Assembly (NCBI RefSeq): GCF_019551475.1
Contig: NZ_CP047159.1
Location: 1 to 64,000 of the forward strand
DNA from: Prevotella sp. Rep29
GTDB taxonomy: Bacteria > Bacteroidota > Bacteroidia > Bacteroidales > Bacteroidaceae
Direction of reading: 5' to 3'
Length of the DNA: 64,000 nucleotides
The notes under the pieces are model-generated. The model was given only the letters and a program-made list of their open reading frames with translations, was not told where the DNA came from and did no database searches. Made by a program: the position numbers and the translations under genes. Each line of letters begins with the position of its first letter. The stretch's first letter is position 1. Below, piece after piece: positions 32,216 through 40,984 of the stretch.

Positions 32216-35200
32216 ATGAAGAAGTCAGTTTTATCGTTTTTATGTTTGGTCCTTTGTGTCCTTATGGCACAGGCAGGACCTGTAGATAAGGCGCAAGCAC
32301 AACAGCAAGCACAGCAGTTCTTTGCCAAGAAAGGCAAGACGCTGAAGAAGGTGAGCAAACCTTACAAGGCTCCACGCAAGGCGGCAGGGGCTGCAGATGA
32401 GGCGTACTACTACGTGTTCAATTCCGAAGGAAACAACGGTTTTGTCATTGTTTCGGGTGACGACCGCACGGCACCTGTGTTCGGCTATTCTGACACAGGT
32501 AGTTTCGATGAAAACAATATTCCTGAAAACATGCAGGCATGGTTGGCTGGTTATGTCGATGAAATCAAAGCGTTAGACAGTGAAACGCCTGTAGTGAGCA
32601 GTGATGCCCCTCTGACGGGAATGCGCAAGGCTGAGAGTGTCAAGCGTCCCATCGCTCCGCTCATCACAACGAAGTGGAATCAAGACTCGCCGTACAATGA
32701 TAATTGTCCGACCTACAATGGTTCGAAATGCGCAACCGGCTGCGTGGCGACAGCAATGGCGCAGGTGATGTATTACTATCGTGCGCAGAGCGTCAACGCT
32801 ACAACAGCAGAGATTCCGGCTTATACAATCTCAAAGCGAGGTATTTCTATTCCTGCTACCCCAGCCAACTCACCGATTGACTGGGCAAACATGACAGATA
32901 CCTATTCGAGCAGTTCGACCGCAGCGCAAAATGCTGCCGTAGCAGCTCTGATGGCATATTGCGGGCGTTCCGTGGAGATGGAATATGGACCAAGTTCCGG
33001 AGCTGTTTCCCAATACGTTCCTTCTGCATTGGAGAAATATTTCGGTTATGCGACAGGTGGTTTATGTATATCTCGTGAGGCTTACACCCTTCAAGAATGG
33101 GAGGATATGGTTTATGAAGAACTCTTGGCAAAGCGTCCGCTATTCTATGGAGGCAGTTCTGCCGGTGGTGGTCACGCTTTTGTTGTAGATGGCTACGATG
33201 GCGAAGGACTGTTCCATTTCAACTGGGGATGGGGTGGAATGAGCAATGGCTATTTCCTCTTGCAAGTGGCTAACCCAAACAATAACAGCGGCATCGGTGC
33301 CAGTTCTACCAGCGACGGCTATGCACGCAAGCAAAGCGCTATCTTTGGAGTGAATCCGTCTTCAGCAGCTGATGCCCTACATGCTATACCTTATGGTTCC
33401 TTCGGTAGTGTTTCAGCAAACCAAATGGTGATTTATTATTGGAATTTAACCCAAAAGGATTCACCGATAGAGTTCTATCCAGGTTTTGGATATCTTGATG
33501 ATGGGGGCAACGTGCAGTTTCTTTATGGAAACAATAATTCTATGTCGGCGGAATTAAATCATGCTCCTGGTACACGTTTTACACTTTCCAAATCAACTTT
33601 TTCTAATGCAGGTTTGCCTACAGGCACCTATATTTTAAAGCCGATGTGTAAGATGAAGGGTTCTTCTGAATGGATAAAGGTTCCACCAAAATATGCCAAT
33701 GAATACATCATTGCTGTATATGATGGCACAAATGTAACATTAACACTCCACAAAAACACACAACTCTCGGTAACCTCCTTCTCTTTTCCTAAAGGAACGA
33801 AGGTGGGAACAATACCCGTAAAAACGGAGATACAAAATGATGGCGACGAATATTTGGAATATCTCTATTTGTTTGCCAGCACAACAAGTGATAAAGGTTC
33901 TTCATTAGCAAAGGCATATGCCACGATAGAAACAGGCAAATCGACAACGGCACAGTTCAATGTCACCTTCTCTGCGGAAGGCACTTACAACATCTGGATT
34001 ACCACCGATGAGGCTGGCAATAATGTGATTGGACAAGCGCAGGTGGTCGTGGCTGGAACCTTGGTGGCGGATAATTTAACAGGACAAAGTTACACCTTTA
34101 AAAATAAAAATGGGAACTATATTTATGGTACACATGTTAGTGGAACGGTTTCATTGAAAAATGAGGGAACGGCTATCTACGATGATGAAATTCTTATTCG
34201 TCTCATGAACTACAATCCCAGTGATGGCTATTATTATAGCTATAAGTCGCAGAGTGCACACCTTTCTCTTAATGTCGGAGAAACAGGAAATGTCGCATTT
34301 AACTTCAGTGATGTTGATATTGACAGATATCTTGTTGTTGTTTATTATGAAAGTGGAACAAGTATCTGTCAATTACCAAGTTTCTATCTCTCTCCCGGCG
34401 TAGAGATTACCACTGCCGACGGTGCGGTGTCAGCGATTGCAGCGACGAGTAGTGTGACGGTGCCGGCAGATGCCGTAGCCGTGAACCTTGTGGGAGTGAC
34501 AGGCACGGTGACGAGCGTCACGCCCAACAGCAATCCGAACACATTATATTATATAGGAGCAGGGGAAACGGCTCCGTCGGGACTGAGCAACAGCAACCTC
34601 GTGCAGGGCTCTGCAGCCACGGAGATTGTGCTGACGGAAGGCTACGACTTCTTTGTGCCGACCGACTTCACTGCCAGCAGCATCCGATACAAGACCACAC
34701 CGACCACGGGCACCAACGGAACGGGCGGATGGACCACCATCGCACTGCCGTTCGACGTGAGCCATGTGACGGCAGACGGAACAGCTATCGACTGGTTCCA
34801 CAGCAAAGACGATACGGGCAAGAACTTCTGGGTGAGACAGTTCACGGGCATCGACGATGACAACGCCGTGCTCTTCGGCAACGTGGAGCAGATGGAGGCG
34901 AATGTGCCGTATATCGTGGCGTTTCCCACCGACCGCTGGGGTGCGCAGTACAACCTCGTGGGCAAGGAAATCGTGTTCCACGGAACGAACGCACGACTCA
35001 TTGCCGACGTGCCGATGCGCTTGGTGACGAGCAAAATCACCTTCGAGGGAACGACGGCAGCAAGCAACGTGACCGACAGCTACCGACTGAATGATGCAGG
35101 AAATACATTCGAACTGGGCAGCGGTACGGTCTCACCATTCCAAGCATACTTCAAGCCGAAAGACGACGCCCTCTCGTCGAAACTCGCCATCAAGTTCGTG

Positions 35201-35377
35201 GACGATGAGCCGACGGCTATCACCGACTTGACACTCGACGAGGCGGACGGAACGGTAGCAGTCTATACACTCAGCGGTATGCGCGTCGGCACTGTGCGCA
35301 TCGTCAACGGCAAACCGCAGACCGACGCACTGCCGAAGGGAGTTTACATTATCAACGGGAAAAAAGTAATACGCTAA
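32216..35377 (+). CDS. Large secreted C10 family (streptopain-like) cysteine peptidase
   Basis: The 1053-residue protein has a signal peptide (CVLMAQAG), a Spi/C10 propeptide region (residues about 20-130, with YYYVFNSEGNNGFVIVSGDDR), and the C10 catalytic domain: KCATGCVATAMAQVMYYY (Cys176 the nucleophile) and GGGHAFVVDGYDGEGLFHFNWGWGG (His320). After about residue 385 follow several beta-sandwich segments and a C-terminal LPKGVYIINGKKVIR end, which resembles the type IX secretion/sorting tails of Bacteroidetes but is not a canonical match. It may digest host or dietary proteins outside the cell. A 58-codon ORF begins one base after its stop. Confidence 0.92.
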   Translation: MKKSVLSFLCLVLCVLMAQAGPVDKAQAQQQAQQFFAKKGKTLKKVSKPYKAPRKAAGAADEAYYYVFNSEGNNGFVIVSGDDRTAPVFGYSDTGSFDENNIPENMQAWLAGYVDEIKALDSETPVVSSDAPLTGMRKAESVKRPIAPLITTKWNQDSPYNDNCPTYNGSKCATGCVATAMAQVMYYYRAQSVNATTAEIPAYTISKRGISIPATPANSPIDWANMTDTYSSSSTAAQNAAVAALMAYCGRSVEMEYGPSSGAVSQYVPSALEKYFGYATGGLCISREAYTLQEWEDMVYEELLAKRPLFYGGSSAGGGHAFVVDGYDGEGLFHFNWGWGGMSNGYFLLQVANPNNNSGIGASSTSDGYARKQSAIFGVNPSSAADALHAIPYGSFGSVSANQMVIYYWNLTQKDSPIEFYPGFGYLDDGGNVQFLYGNNNSMSAELNHAPGTRFTLSKSTFSNAGLPTGTYILKPMCKMKGSSEWIKVPPKYANEYIIAVYDGTNVTLTLHKNTQLSVTSFSFPKGTKVGTIPVKTEIQNDGDEYLEYLYLFASTTSDKGSSLAKAYATIETGKSTTAQFNVTFSAEGTYNIWITTDEAGNNVIGQAQVVVAGTLVADNLTGQSYTFKNKNGNYIYGTHVSGTVSLKNEGTAIYDDEILIRLMNYNPSDGYYYSYKSQSAHLSLNVGETGNVAFNFSDVDIDRYLVVVYYESGTSICQLPSFYLSPGVEITTADGAVSAIAATSSVTVPADAVAVNLVGVTGTVTSVTPNSNPNTLYYIGAGETAPSGLSNSNLVQGSAATEIVLTEGYDFFVPTDFTASSIRYKTTPTTGTNGTGGWTTIALPFDVSHVTADGTAIDWFHSKDDTGKNFWVRQFTGIDDDNAVLFGNVEQMEANVPYIVAFPTDRWGAQYNLVGKEIVFHGTNARLIADVPMRLVTSKITFEGTTAASNVTDSYRLNDAGNTFELGSGTVSPFQAYFKPKDDALSSKLAIKFVDDEPTAITDLTLDEADGTVAVYTLSGMRVGTVRIVNGKPQTDALPKGVYIINGKKVIR

Positions 35378-35378
35378 A

Positions 35379-35555
35379 ATGATGGAAAGACGAAAGAGAT
35401 ATATGCGTCCGCGAATCAAGACGCTGGACATGGAAGAGCTGATGGACCTGCCCGCCTCCATTCCCGATCCGGGCTTCGGGAGCAAGGGAACGGAATTTGA
35501 GGAAGAACCGCAAACAGACATCATCTTCAAGAGGACAAACGTGTGGGACGAATGA
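35379..35555 (+). CDS. Small 58-residue protein following the C10 peptidase
   Basis: The ORF starts with two ATGs (35379 and 35382), one base after the peptidase stop codon, so it is probably translated by re-initiation on the same mRNA. The N-terminal third is basic (ERRKRYMRPRIK) and the rest acidic (DMEELMDLPASIPDPG, EFEEEPQTDIIF). It has no signal peptide or membrane segment. Codon use and tight coupling suggest it is real, and a stem-loop follows. No family recognised; similar short ORFs with an MKP/MRP-type start are common in Prevotella. Confidence 0.55.
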   Translation: MMERRKRYMRPRIKTLDMEELMDLPASIPDPGFGSKGTEFEEEPQTDIIFKRTNVWDE

Positions 35556-35593
35556 CGCCCTGTTCATTCTTCCCATCTGCTGACTGTTGTTTT

Positions 35594-35636
35594 CCGTTGG
35601 GGTCGATACGCCAATCGACCCCAACGGTGTTTCTTG
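35594..35636 (+). terminator. Stem-loop after the C10 peptidase unit
   Basis: CCGTTGGGGTCGAT and ATCGACCCCAACGG make a perfect 14-bp stem with a 6-nt loop (35594-35627), followed by TGTTTCTTG, a weak T-run. Confidence 0.7.
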
Positions 35637-35693
35637 TATAGACGATAACGGATTTAACCCAAATCCCGGTAAAAAAAACATACAAACGCGCCC

Positions 35694-35907
35694 CGTATAA
35701 ATATACAGGAACGGGCGTATAAATATGCAGTTGGACTTTCGCTTTCCAAAAGTGCCACTTTTGGCTTGCAAAAGTTCCCCTTTCAGCTCCTAAAAGTTCC
35801 CCTTTTGGAGTGCAAAAGTGGCACTTTTGGAAAGCATTTTCTAATGTATTGAAATTCAAGAGTTTACAAAGCACACAATAATCGTACTGACTTTGCATAA
35901 ATATACA
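35694..35907 (+). repeat. 22-bp palindrome-array element, copy 3
   Basis: The 214-bp element has two 14-mers (CGTATAAATATACA 35694-35707; CGTATAAATATGCA 35716-35729), a partial unit TTGGACTTTC, four 22-bp units starting at 35746, 35768, 35790 and 35812 (middles TGCCA, TTCCC, TTCCC, TGGCA), a spacer with GAGTTTACAAAG, and a closing TGCATAAATATACA (35894-35907). It has the same length as copy 1. It lies between the C10 peptidase unit and the flavodiiron gene; nothing else was seen in 35637-36060. Confidence 0.87.
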
Positions 35908-36115
35908 AAAGCGGCAAGTGGTTAAACGAGTGAAATGATGAAAATGAAGTGAGAGATGTTGGCGAGTTCACCACAACGTTTCATGACCGATTTGGGTTAA
36001 ATGCAAGAAAAGATTTTCTCCGGGCGCCAATAAAAATGACAGGACAGCCTCATAATGTCAGAGATTTTATTTAACTTTGCAGGCGGAAAAATGAAATCAT
36101 ATATTGAATATAACC

Positions 36116-37303
36116 ATGACTGAAATTACAAACAAAATCTACTACGTCGGTGTGAACGACCGCAACAAAAACCTGTTCGAGGGACTGTGGCCGCTGCCTA
36201 ACGGCGTGAGCTACAACGCGTATCTGATCGACGACGAAAAGGTGTGCCTGATTGATACGGTGGAAGTGGACTTTTTCACCCAATTCATCGAGAATATCCG
36301 CGAAGTGATAGGCGACCGGAAAATCGACTATCTCGTCGTCAACCACATGGAGCCCGACCACAGCGGTTCGTTGGCACTGCTGAAGAAATATTATCCGGAA
36401 ATACAGATTGTCGGCAACAAGAAAACCTTTGGCATGATACAAGGGTTTTATGGCATTGAAGAGGATGGGATAGAGGTGAAAAACGGCGATTCCATCGAGC
36501 TTGGGGCGCACACGTTGAACTTTGTTCTCACACCGATGGTGCACTGGCCGGAGACGATGGTGACGCTCGAAACGACGTCGCACGTGCTCTTCTCCGGCGA
36601 CGCATTCGGCTGTTTCGGTGCGCTCAACGGAGGAGTCATCGACTCGCAAATCAACTGCGACGGCTTCTGGCTCGAGATGGTGCGCTACTATTCGAATATC
36701 GTCGGCAAGTATGGCACGCCCGTGCAGAATGCGCTGAAGAAGTTGGAAGGTGTGCAGCTCGACTATATCTGCGCCACCCACGGACCCGTATGGCACGACT
36801 ATATAAATAAGGTGGTGGACATTTACGACCGTCTGAGCCGCTATGAGGCGGAAGAGGGACTGGTCATCTGCTACGGCACGATGTATGGCAACACCGAGCG
36901 GATGGCAGAGGTAATAGCGCGCGCAGCGAGCCAGGCAGGAGTGAAGAATGTGGTGCTCTACAATGTGTCGAAGACCCATCACAGCTATATCCTGCGCGAT
37001 GTGTTCCGTTACCGCGGACTGATAGTTGGTGCACCGACCTACAACACAGGACTCTACCATGAGATGGACGTACTCCTGTCGGAGATTGCCAACCGCGATA
37101 TGAAGGGACGTCTCTTCGGATGGTTCGGCAGTTACGGCTGGGCTGGCAAGGCGGTGGAGAAAATCGGCGAATGGAACGAGCAGCGCCTGCACTTCGAACC
37201 CGTCGGCACGCCTGTGGAAATGAAGCAGTCGCTCACGCCTGAAGTGAAAGCACAGTGCGAAGAACTGGGCAGGGCGATGGCGGAGAAACTCTGCGGAAAA
37301 TAA
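36116..37303 (+). CDS. Flavodiiron protein (A-type flavoprotein)
   Basis: The 395-residue protein joins a metallo-beta-lactamase-like domain with the diiron ligands (VVNHMEPDHSGSL, HWPETMV, FSGDAFG, CATHGPVW) to a flavodoxin domain (residues about 250-395, LVICYGTMYGNTERMAEVIA, GAPTYNTGLYHEMD, GWFGSYGWAG). Such enzymes reduce oxygen, or nitric oxide, with electrons from rubredoxin or NADH systems, protecting anaerobes. No rubredoxin domain is attached. The ATG at 36116 begins MTEITNKIYYVG, the conserved start; TAACTTTG (36072-36079) is the -7 box. Confidence 0.95.
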   Translation: MTEITNKIYYVGVNDRNKNLFEGLWPLPNGVSYNAYLIDDEKVCLIDTVEVDFFTQFIENIREVIGDRKIDYLVVNHMEPDHSGSLALLKKYYPEIQIVGNKKTFGMIQGFYGIEEDGIEVKNGDSIELGAHTLNFVLTPMVHWPETMVTLETTSHVLFSGDAFGCFGALNGGVIDSQINCDGFWLEMVRYYSNIVGKYGTPVQNALKKLEGVQLDYICATHGPVWHDYINKVVDIYDRLSRYEAEEGLVICYGTMYGNTERMAEVIARAASQAGVKNVVLYNVSKTHHSYILRDVFRYRGLIVGAPTYNTGLYHEMDVLLSEIANRDMKGRLFGWFGSYGWAGKAVEKIGEWNEQRLHFEPVGTPVEMKQSLTPEVKAQCEELGRAMAEKLCGK

Positions 37304-37305
37304 AG

Positions 37306-37353
37306 CTTTTAGGGCGCTTTTAAGGTCTTTAGGGTCCTTAAAGTCCTTAACGT
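37306..37353. repeat. 9-bp periodic intergenic repeat
   Basis: Between the flavodiiron and symporter genes, GTC recurs every 9 nt (GTC tttagg GTC cttaaa GTC cttaac GTC), preceded by looser copies (GCT tttagg GCG). It resembles the repeat after pncB at 13518-13583. Confidence 0.6.
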
Positions 37354-37376
37354 CAAAAAATTGAAAGAAAAGAAAC

Positions 37377-38558
37377 ATGCGTTTACCCCTTTTGCTCCGA
37401 GTGATAATCGCGATAATACTGGGTATTGTCGCGGGGCAGTTTCTGCCGATGGGCGGCGTGCGGCTGTTTGCCACGTTCAACAGCGTGTTCGGGCAGTTCC
37501 TTTCGTTCATCGTCCCGCTGATTATCGTCGGACTGGTGACACCAGCCATCTCCGATATCGGTAAGGGAGCAGGCAAACTGCTGGTGATAGCCGTTATTAT
37601 CGCCTATATTGATACGGTTATTGCAGGACTGCTGGCTTTCGGCGTGGGAGAGGCAGTGTTCCCGGGCATCGTGGAGTCGGTGGGCAGCGTGCAGGTGGAC
37701 AGCGAGGTGGCGATAGAACCATTCTTTAAGATTTCCATCCCGCCCATCCTTGAAGTGATGAGCGCACTGGTCTTTTCGTTCACCATAGGAATATGTGTGG
37801 CATACGGTGGGCATAAAACGATGAAGTCGTTTTTCGATGAACTGCGCGAGATTATCGTGACAACCATCAAGAACGCCATCGTTCCCCTGCTGCCGCTCTA
37901 CATTTTCGGCATCTTTCTCACGATGACGCATAGCGGTCAGGTGTATCACATCCTGCAAGTATTTGCACTGATTATCCTCGTCATCTTCGGCCTGCACATC
38001 CTTATTTTGATTTATGAGTTCGTGATAGCCGGCATCGTGGTGAAGAAAAATCCTTTCCGTCTGCTCTATAACATGTTGCCCGCCTACTTTATGGCACTGG
38101 GCACGTCGTCGTCGGCAGCCACTATTCCCGTCACCCTGCGACAGGCGAAGAAAAACGGAGTGCCCGACAGCATTGCCGACTTCACCATTCCCCTGTGTGC
38201 TACCATCCACATGTCGGGCTCGGCAATGAAGATTACGGCGTGTGCGCTGACCATCTGTCTGCTGGAAGGCATTCCCTATGACTTCGGAACTTTCCTGCAT
38301 TTCGTGATGATGCTGGGCATTGTGATGGTTGCTGCTCCGGGCGTTCCTGGCGGAGCCATCATGGCAGCCTTGGCACCCCTCGCCTCGATACTCGGGTTCG
38401 ACGCAGAATCGCAGGCACTGATGATAGCCCTCTACATTGCGATGGACTCGTTCGGTACGGCCTGCAATGTGACGGGCGACGGCGCGATTGCGGCAGTGGT
38501 GGGCAAACTGTTCGGAAAACAGGCGACAGAAAAGACGGCTCTCACGGATAGCGAATAA
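37377..38558 (+). CDS. Dicarboxylate/amino acid:cation symporter (DAACS family)
   Basis: The 393-residue membrane protein has about eight helices plus two re-entrant loops, with the family motifs ALGTSSSAATIPVTLRQ (serine-rich loop), FTIPLCATIHMSGSAM, VAAPGVPGGAIM and the transport-site MDSFGTACNVTGDGAIA. It imports glutamate, aspartate, serine or C4-dicarboxylates with Na+ or H+. The substrate is not determined by what is visible. It follows the flavodiiron gene after a short repeat. Confidence 0.93.
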   Translation: MRLPLLLRVIIAIILGIVAGQFLPMGGVRLFATFNSVFGQFLSFIVPLIIVGLVTPAISDIGKGAGKLLVIAVIIAYIDTVIAGLLAFGVGEAVFPGIVESVGSVQVDSEVAIEPFFKISIPPILEVMSALVFSFTIGICVAYGGHKTMKSFFDELREIIVTTIKNAIVPLLPLYIFGIFLTMTHSGQVYHILQVFALIILVIFGLHILILIYEFVIAGIVVKKNPFRLLYNMLPAYFMALGTSSSAATIPVTLRQAKKNGVPDSIADFTIPLCATIHMSGSAMKITACALTICLLEGIPYDFGTFLHFVMMLGIVMVAAPGVPGGAIMAALAPLASILGFDAESQALMIALYIAMDSFGTACNVTGDGAIAAVVGKLFGKQATEKTALTDSE

Positions 38559-38610
38559 ACCATTTTGTAAGGAAATTACAAACGGCGTGTGCATTTTTTA
38601 AGGAAATCTG

Positions 38611-38641
38611 TTGCATATGTCGTTTTGTTTTTATATTTTTG
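38611..38641 (+). promoter_or_regulatory. Promoter of the Lrp-peptidase unit
   Basis: TTG (38611-38613), 20 nt, TATTTTTG (38634-38641), 27 nt upstream of the start at 38669. Confidence 0.6.
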
Positions 38642-38668
38642 CGACAGAATGTCAAAAACAGTAAGATT

Positions 38669-39130
38669 ATGGCAATAGAGAAAATAGACGAACTGGATAA
38701 GAAAATACTCGGTATCTTGTCGAACAACGCCCGTACGCCCTTTAAGGAAGTAGCGTTGGAATGCGGTGTGTCGCGTGCGGCGATTCATCAGCGCGTGCAA
38801 CATCTTGTGGAAGCAGGAGTGATTACAGGAAGCGGTTTCCATGTCAATCCCAAAAGTCTGGGTTACAACACCTGCACTTACGTAGGACTGACGCTGGAGC
38901 GCGGCAGCATGTACCGTGATGTGGTGGAGTGCCTGGAGCAGATAGATGAGGTGGTTGAATGCCATTTCACGACCGGTCCCTACACCATGATGGTGAAGCT
39001 CTATGCCCGCGACAACGAGCAGTTGATGGAACTTATCAACGGCAAACTGCAGCATATTCCGAGCGTGGTGGCTACGGAAACGCTCATCTCGCTCGAACAA
39101 AGCATCAAACGCAATATACCGATTAAATAG
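38669..39130 (+). CDS. Lrp/AsnC family transcriptional regulator
   Basis: The 153-residue protein has an N-terminal winged helix-turn-helix (DELDKKILGILSNNARTPFKEVALECGVSRAAIHQRVQHL) and a C-terminal RAM ligand domain (YVGLTLERGSMYRDVVECL, VVECHFTTGPYTMMVKLYA). Lrp-type regulators sense amino acids. It leads an apparent operon with two peptidase genes (15 bp gap), so it may respond to products of peptide breakdown. The start at 38669 (MAIEKIDELD) fits the family and the promoter position. Confidence 0.93.
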   Translation: MAIEKIDELDKKILGILSNNARTPFKEVALECGVSRAAIHQRVQHLVEAGVITGSGFHVNPKSLGYNTCTYVGLTLERGSMYRDVVECLEQIDEVVECHFTTGPYTMMVKLYARDNEQLMELINGKLQHIPSVVATETLISLEQSIKRNIPIK

Positions 39131-39145
39131 GAGCAAAGGGCAGTC

Positions 39146-40984
39146 ATGAGCATACAGAAGAATAACAGGGACATGGAGTCGTTTGATCTCCAGGCGCATC
39201 TTGATGAAATCTACTCAAACTTCCCGCCGGAATACTGGAAGCCCGTCATCGGAATCACAGCCAACTATGCCGAAGGCGAGGCACGACTGATGGACCGCTA
39301 CTACAAGCAAGTGGTCAGTGCAGGCGGTGTGCCGGTGCTGATTCCTCCCGTTGCCGATAAGGACGTTATCATCAATACCCTGAAAAGTATTGACGGACTA
39401 TTGCTCACAGGTGGTGGCGACATCAATCCGCTGTGGAGCGGTGAACAGCCTTCGCCGCAGTTGCATGGAGTGAACAACGTGCGCGACCTGCCCGAACTGC
39501 TCATAACGAAATTGGCATACAACCGTCAGATTCCCATGTTGGGCATCTGTCGAGGCATGCAGACACTGGCAACGGCATTAGGCGGGAAGGTGATGCAGGA
39601 CATAGAAGAAGATTTCAAGAAACAACAAAAGGCGGGTCTGTCCGCAGACACCGAGCCCCTCAAACATTCACAGGACGGCGACCGCGACATGCTGAGCCAT
39701 GTGGTGAATATCTCAGAAGGTTCGGAACTGCAAGAAATCTACGAAGGAGCATCTTCCATTTATGTCAACTCCTTCCACCACCAAGCAGTCAAGGAGACCG
39801 GTCCTCGCTTCCACGTGACAGCAACAGCACCGGATGGTATCATCGAAGCGATGGAGAGCACGGAATACAAGTCGGTGCTCGGTGTGCAGTGGCATCCCGA
39901 ATGGCTCATGAGTGACGGAAGGCGTCTCTTCCGATGGCTCGTGATTCAGGCGCGGGAGTTCAAACGCGCCAAGGCTGTGCACCAACGAGTGCTCACGCTG
40001 GACACCCATTGCGACACACCGATGTTCTTCTCGAAGGACATCCATTTCGAACGGCGCGACCCGCGAATACTCGTCGATCTGCAAAAAATGACAGAAGGTG
40101 GTCAGGACGCAACGACGATGGTGGCTTATCTGCCACAGCCGGCTGCGGGCGCGACCTTCGCCGAGAAAGTTCCGTTCCAGGTGCAGGGACCGTTCGAATA
40201 TGCCAACCTTATCTTCGACAAGGTGAAGGCGATGATTAACGGCTATGGTCGTTATGTGTCAATCGTGCGCACGCCGTCGGAACTTTACGACAACAAGAAG
40301 CAGGGGCGAAAGTCAATTATGCTTGGCATTGAGAACGGACTGGCATTGGAACACCATATTGAAAATGTGGAGCACTTCGCCCGAAGAGGAATCGTTTATA
40401 TCACCCTCTGTCACAATGGCGACAACGACTTGTGCGACTCGGCACGCGGCATGCAGACGCACGGCGGCATGAGCCAGTTCGGCGCGGAGGTCATTCGCGA
40501 GATGAACCGCTTAGGCATCATGGTCGATTTGAGTCATGCCCACGAGAAATCGTTCTACGATGCACTCGAAATCAGTGCCACGCCAATCGTCTGTTCGCAC
40601 AGCAGTTGCAGGGCACTCTGTGACCATCCCCGCAATCTGACCGACGACCAGATGCGGCTTTTGGCTTCGAAAGGTGGAGTGATGCAGGTGACGCTCTATC
40701 CAGGTTTCCTCCGCAGCGAGGGGACGGCAACCATCGTCGATGCGATGAAACATCTTGAGCATGCCATTGAGGTGATGGGCATCGATTGCGTAGGATTGGG
40801 TACCGATTTCGATGGCGATGGCGGCGTGTGCGGACTGGCAGACAGTTCGGAAATGATCAATTTCACCCGTCAGCTCCTGCGCAGGAAATTCAATGAACGA
40901 GATATTCAAAAGATATGGGGCGGCAACTGGCTGCGTGTGATGGCACGTGTGCAGTCGCTCAGACAAAACACCAATCAACAATGA
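39146..40984 (+). CDS. Fusion of class I glutamine amidotransferase-like peptidase (C26) and membrane dipeptidase (M19)
   Basis: The 612-residue protein has two enzymes in one chain. Residues about 30-265 are a gamma-glutamyl hydrolase/PuuD-like domain with LLTGGGDINPLW, the nucleophile elbow LGICRGMQTLATALGG (Cys) and VLGVQWHPEWL (His/Glu). Residues about 285-600 are an M19 renal-dipeptidase domain with LTLDTHCDTPMFF (HxD), a metal-bridging Glu in MLGIENGLAL, IMVDLSHAHEKS and CSHSSCRALCDHPRN, and GLGTDFDGDGG. There is no signal peptide. It could remove gamma-glutamyl groups and split dipeptides in the cytoplasm. It overlaps the next peptidase gene by 4 bp. Confidence 0.9.
   Translation: MSIQKNNRDMESFDLQAHLDEIYSNFPPEYWKPVIGITANYAEGEARLMDRYYKQVVSAGGVPVLIPPVADKDVIINTLKSIDGLLLTGGGDINPLWSGEQPSPQLHGVNNVRDLPELLITKLAYNRQIPMLGICRGMQTLATALGGKVMQDIEEDFKKQQKAGLSADTEPLKHSQDGDRDMLSHVVNISEGSELQEIYEGASSIYVNSFHHQAVKETGPRFHVTATAPDGIIEAMESTEYKSVLGVQWHPEWLMSDGRRLFRWLVIQAREFKRAKAVHQRVLTLDTHCDTPMFFSKDIHFERRDPRILVDLQKMTEGGQDATTMVAYLPQPAAGATFAEKVPFQVQGPFEYANLIFDKVKAMINGYGRYVSIVRTPSELYDNKKQGRKSIMLGIENGLALEHHIENVEHFARRGIVYITLCHNGDNDLCDSARGMQTHGGMSQFGAEVIREMNRLGIMVDLSHAHEKSFYDALEISATPIVCSHSSCRALCDHPRNLTDDQMRLLASKGGVMQVTLYPGFLRSEGTATIVDAMKHLEHAIEVMGIDCVGLGTDFDGDGGVCGLADSSEMINFTRQLLRRKFNERDIQKIWGGNWLRVMARVQSLRQNTNQQ

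Noticed and set aside
36071..37576. 501-codon open frame opposite the flavodiiron gene
   Set aside because: Antisense to a conserved enzyme; part of its sequence comes from the 9-bp repeat read backwards (K-D-x periodicity).
37383..38594. 403-codon open frame opposite the symporter gene
   Set aside because: Antisense to a clear membrane transporter, and its His/Gln/Asn-rich composition is an artefact of the complementary strand.
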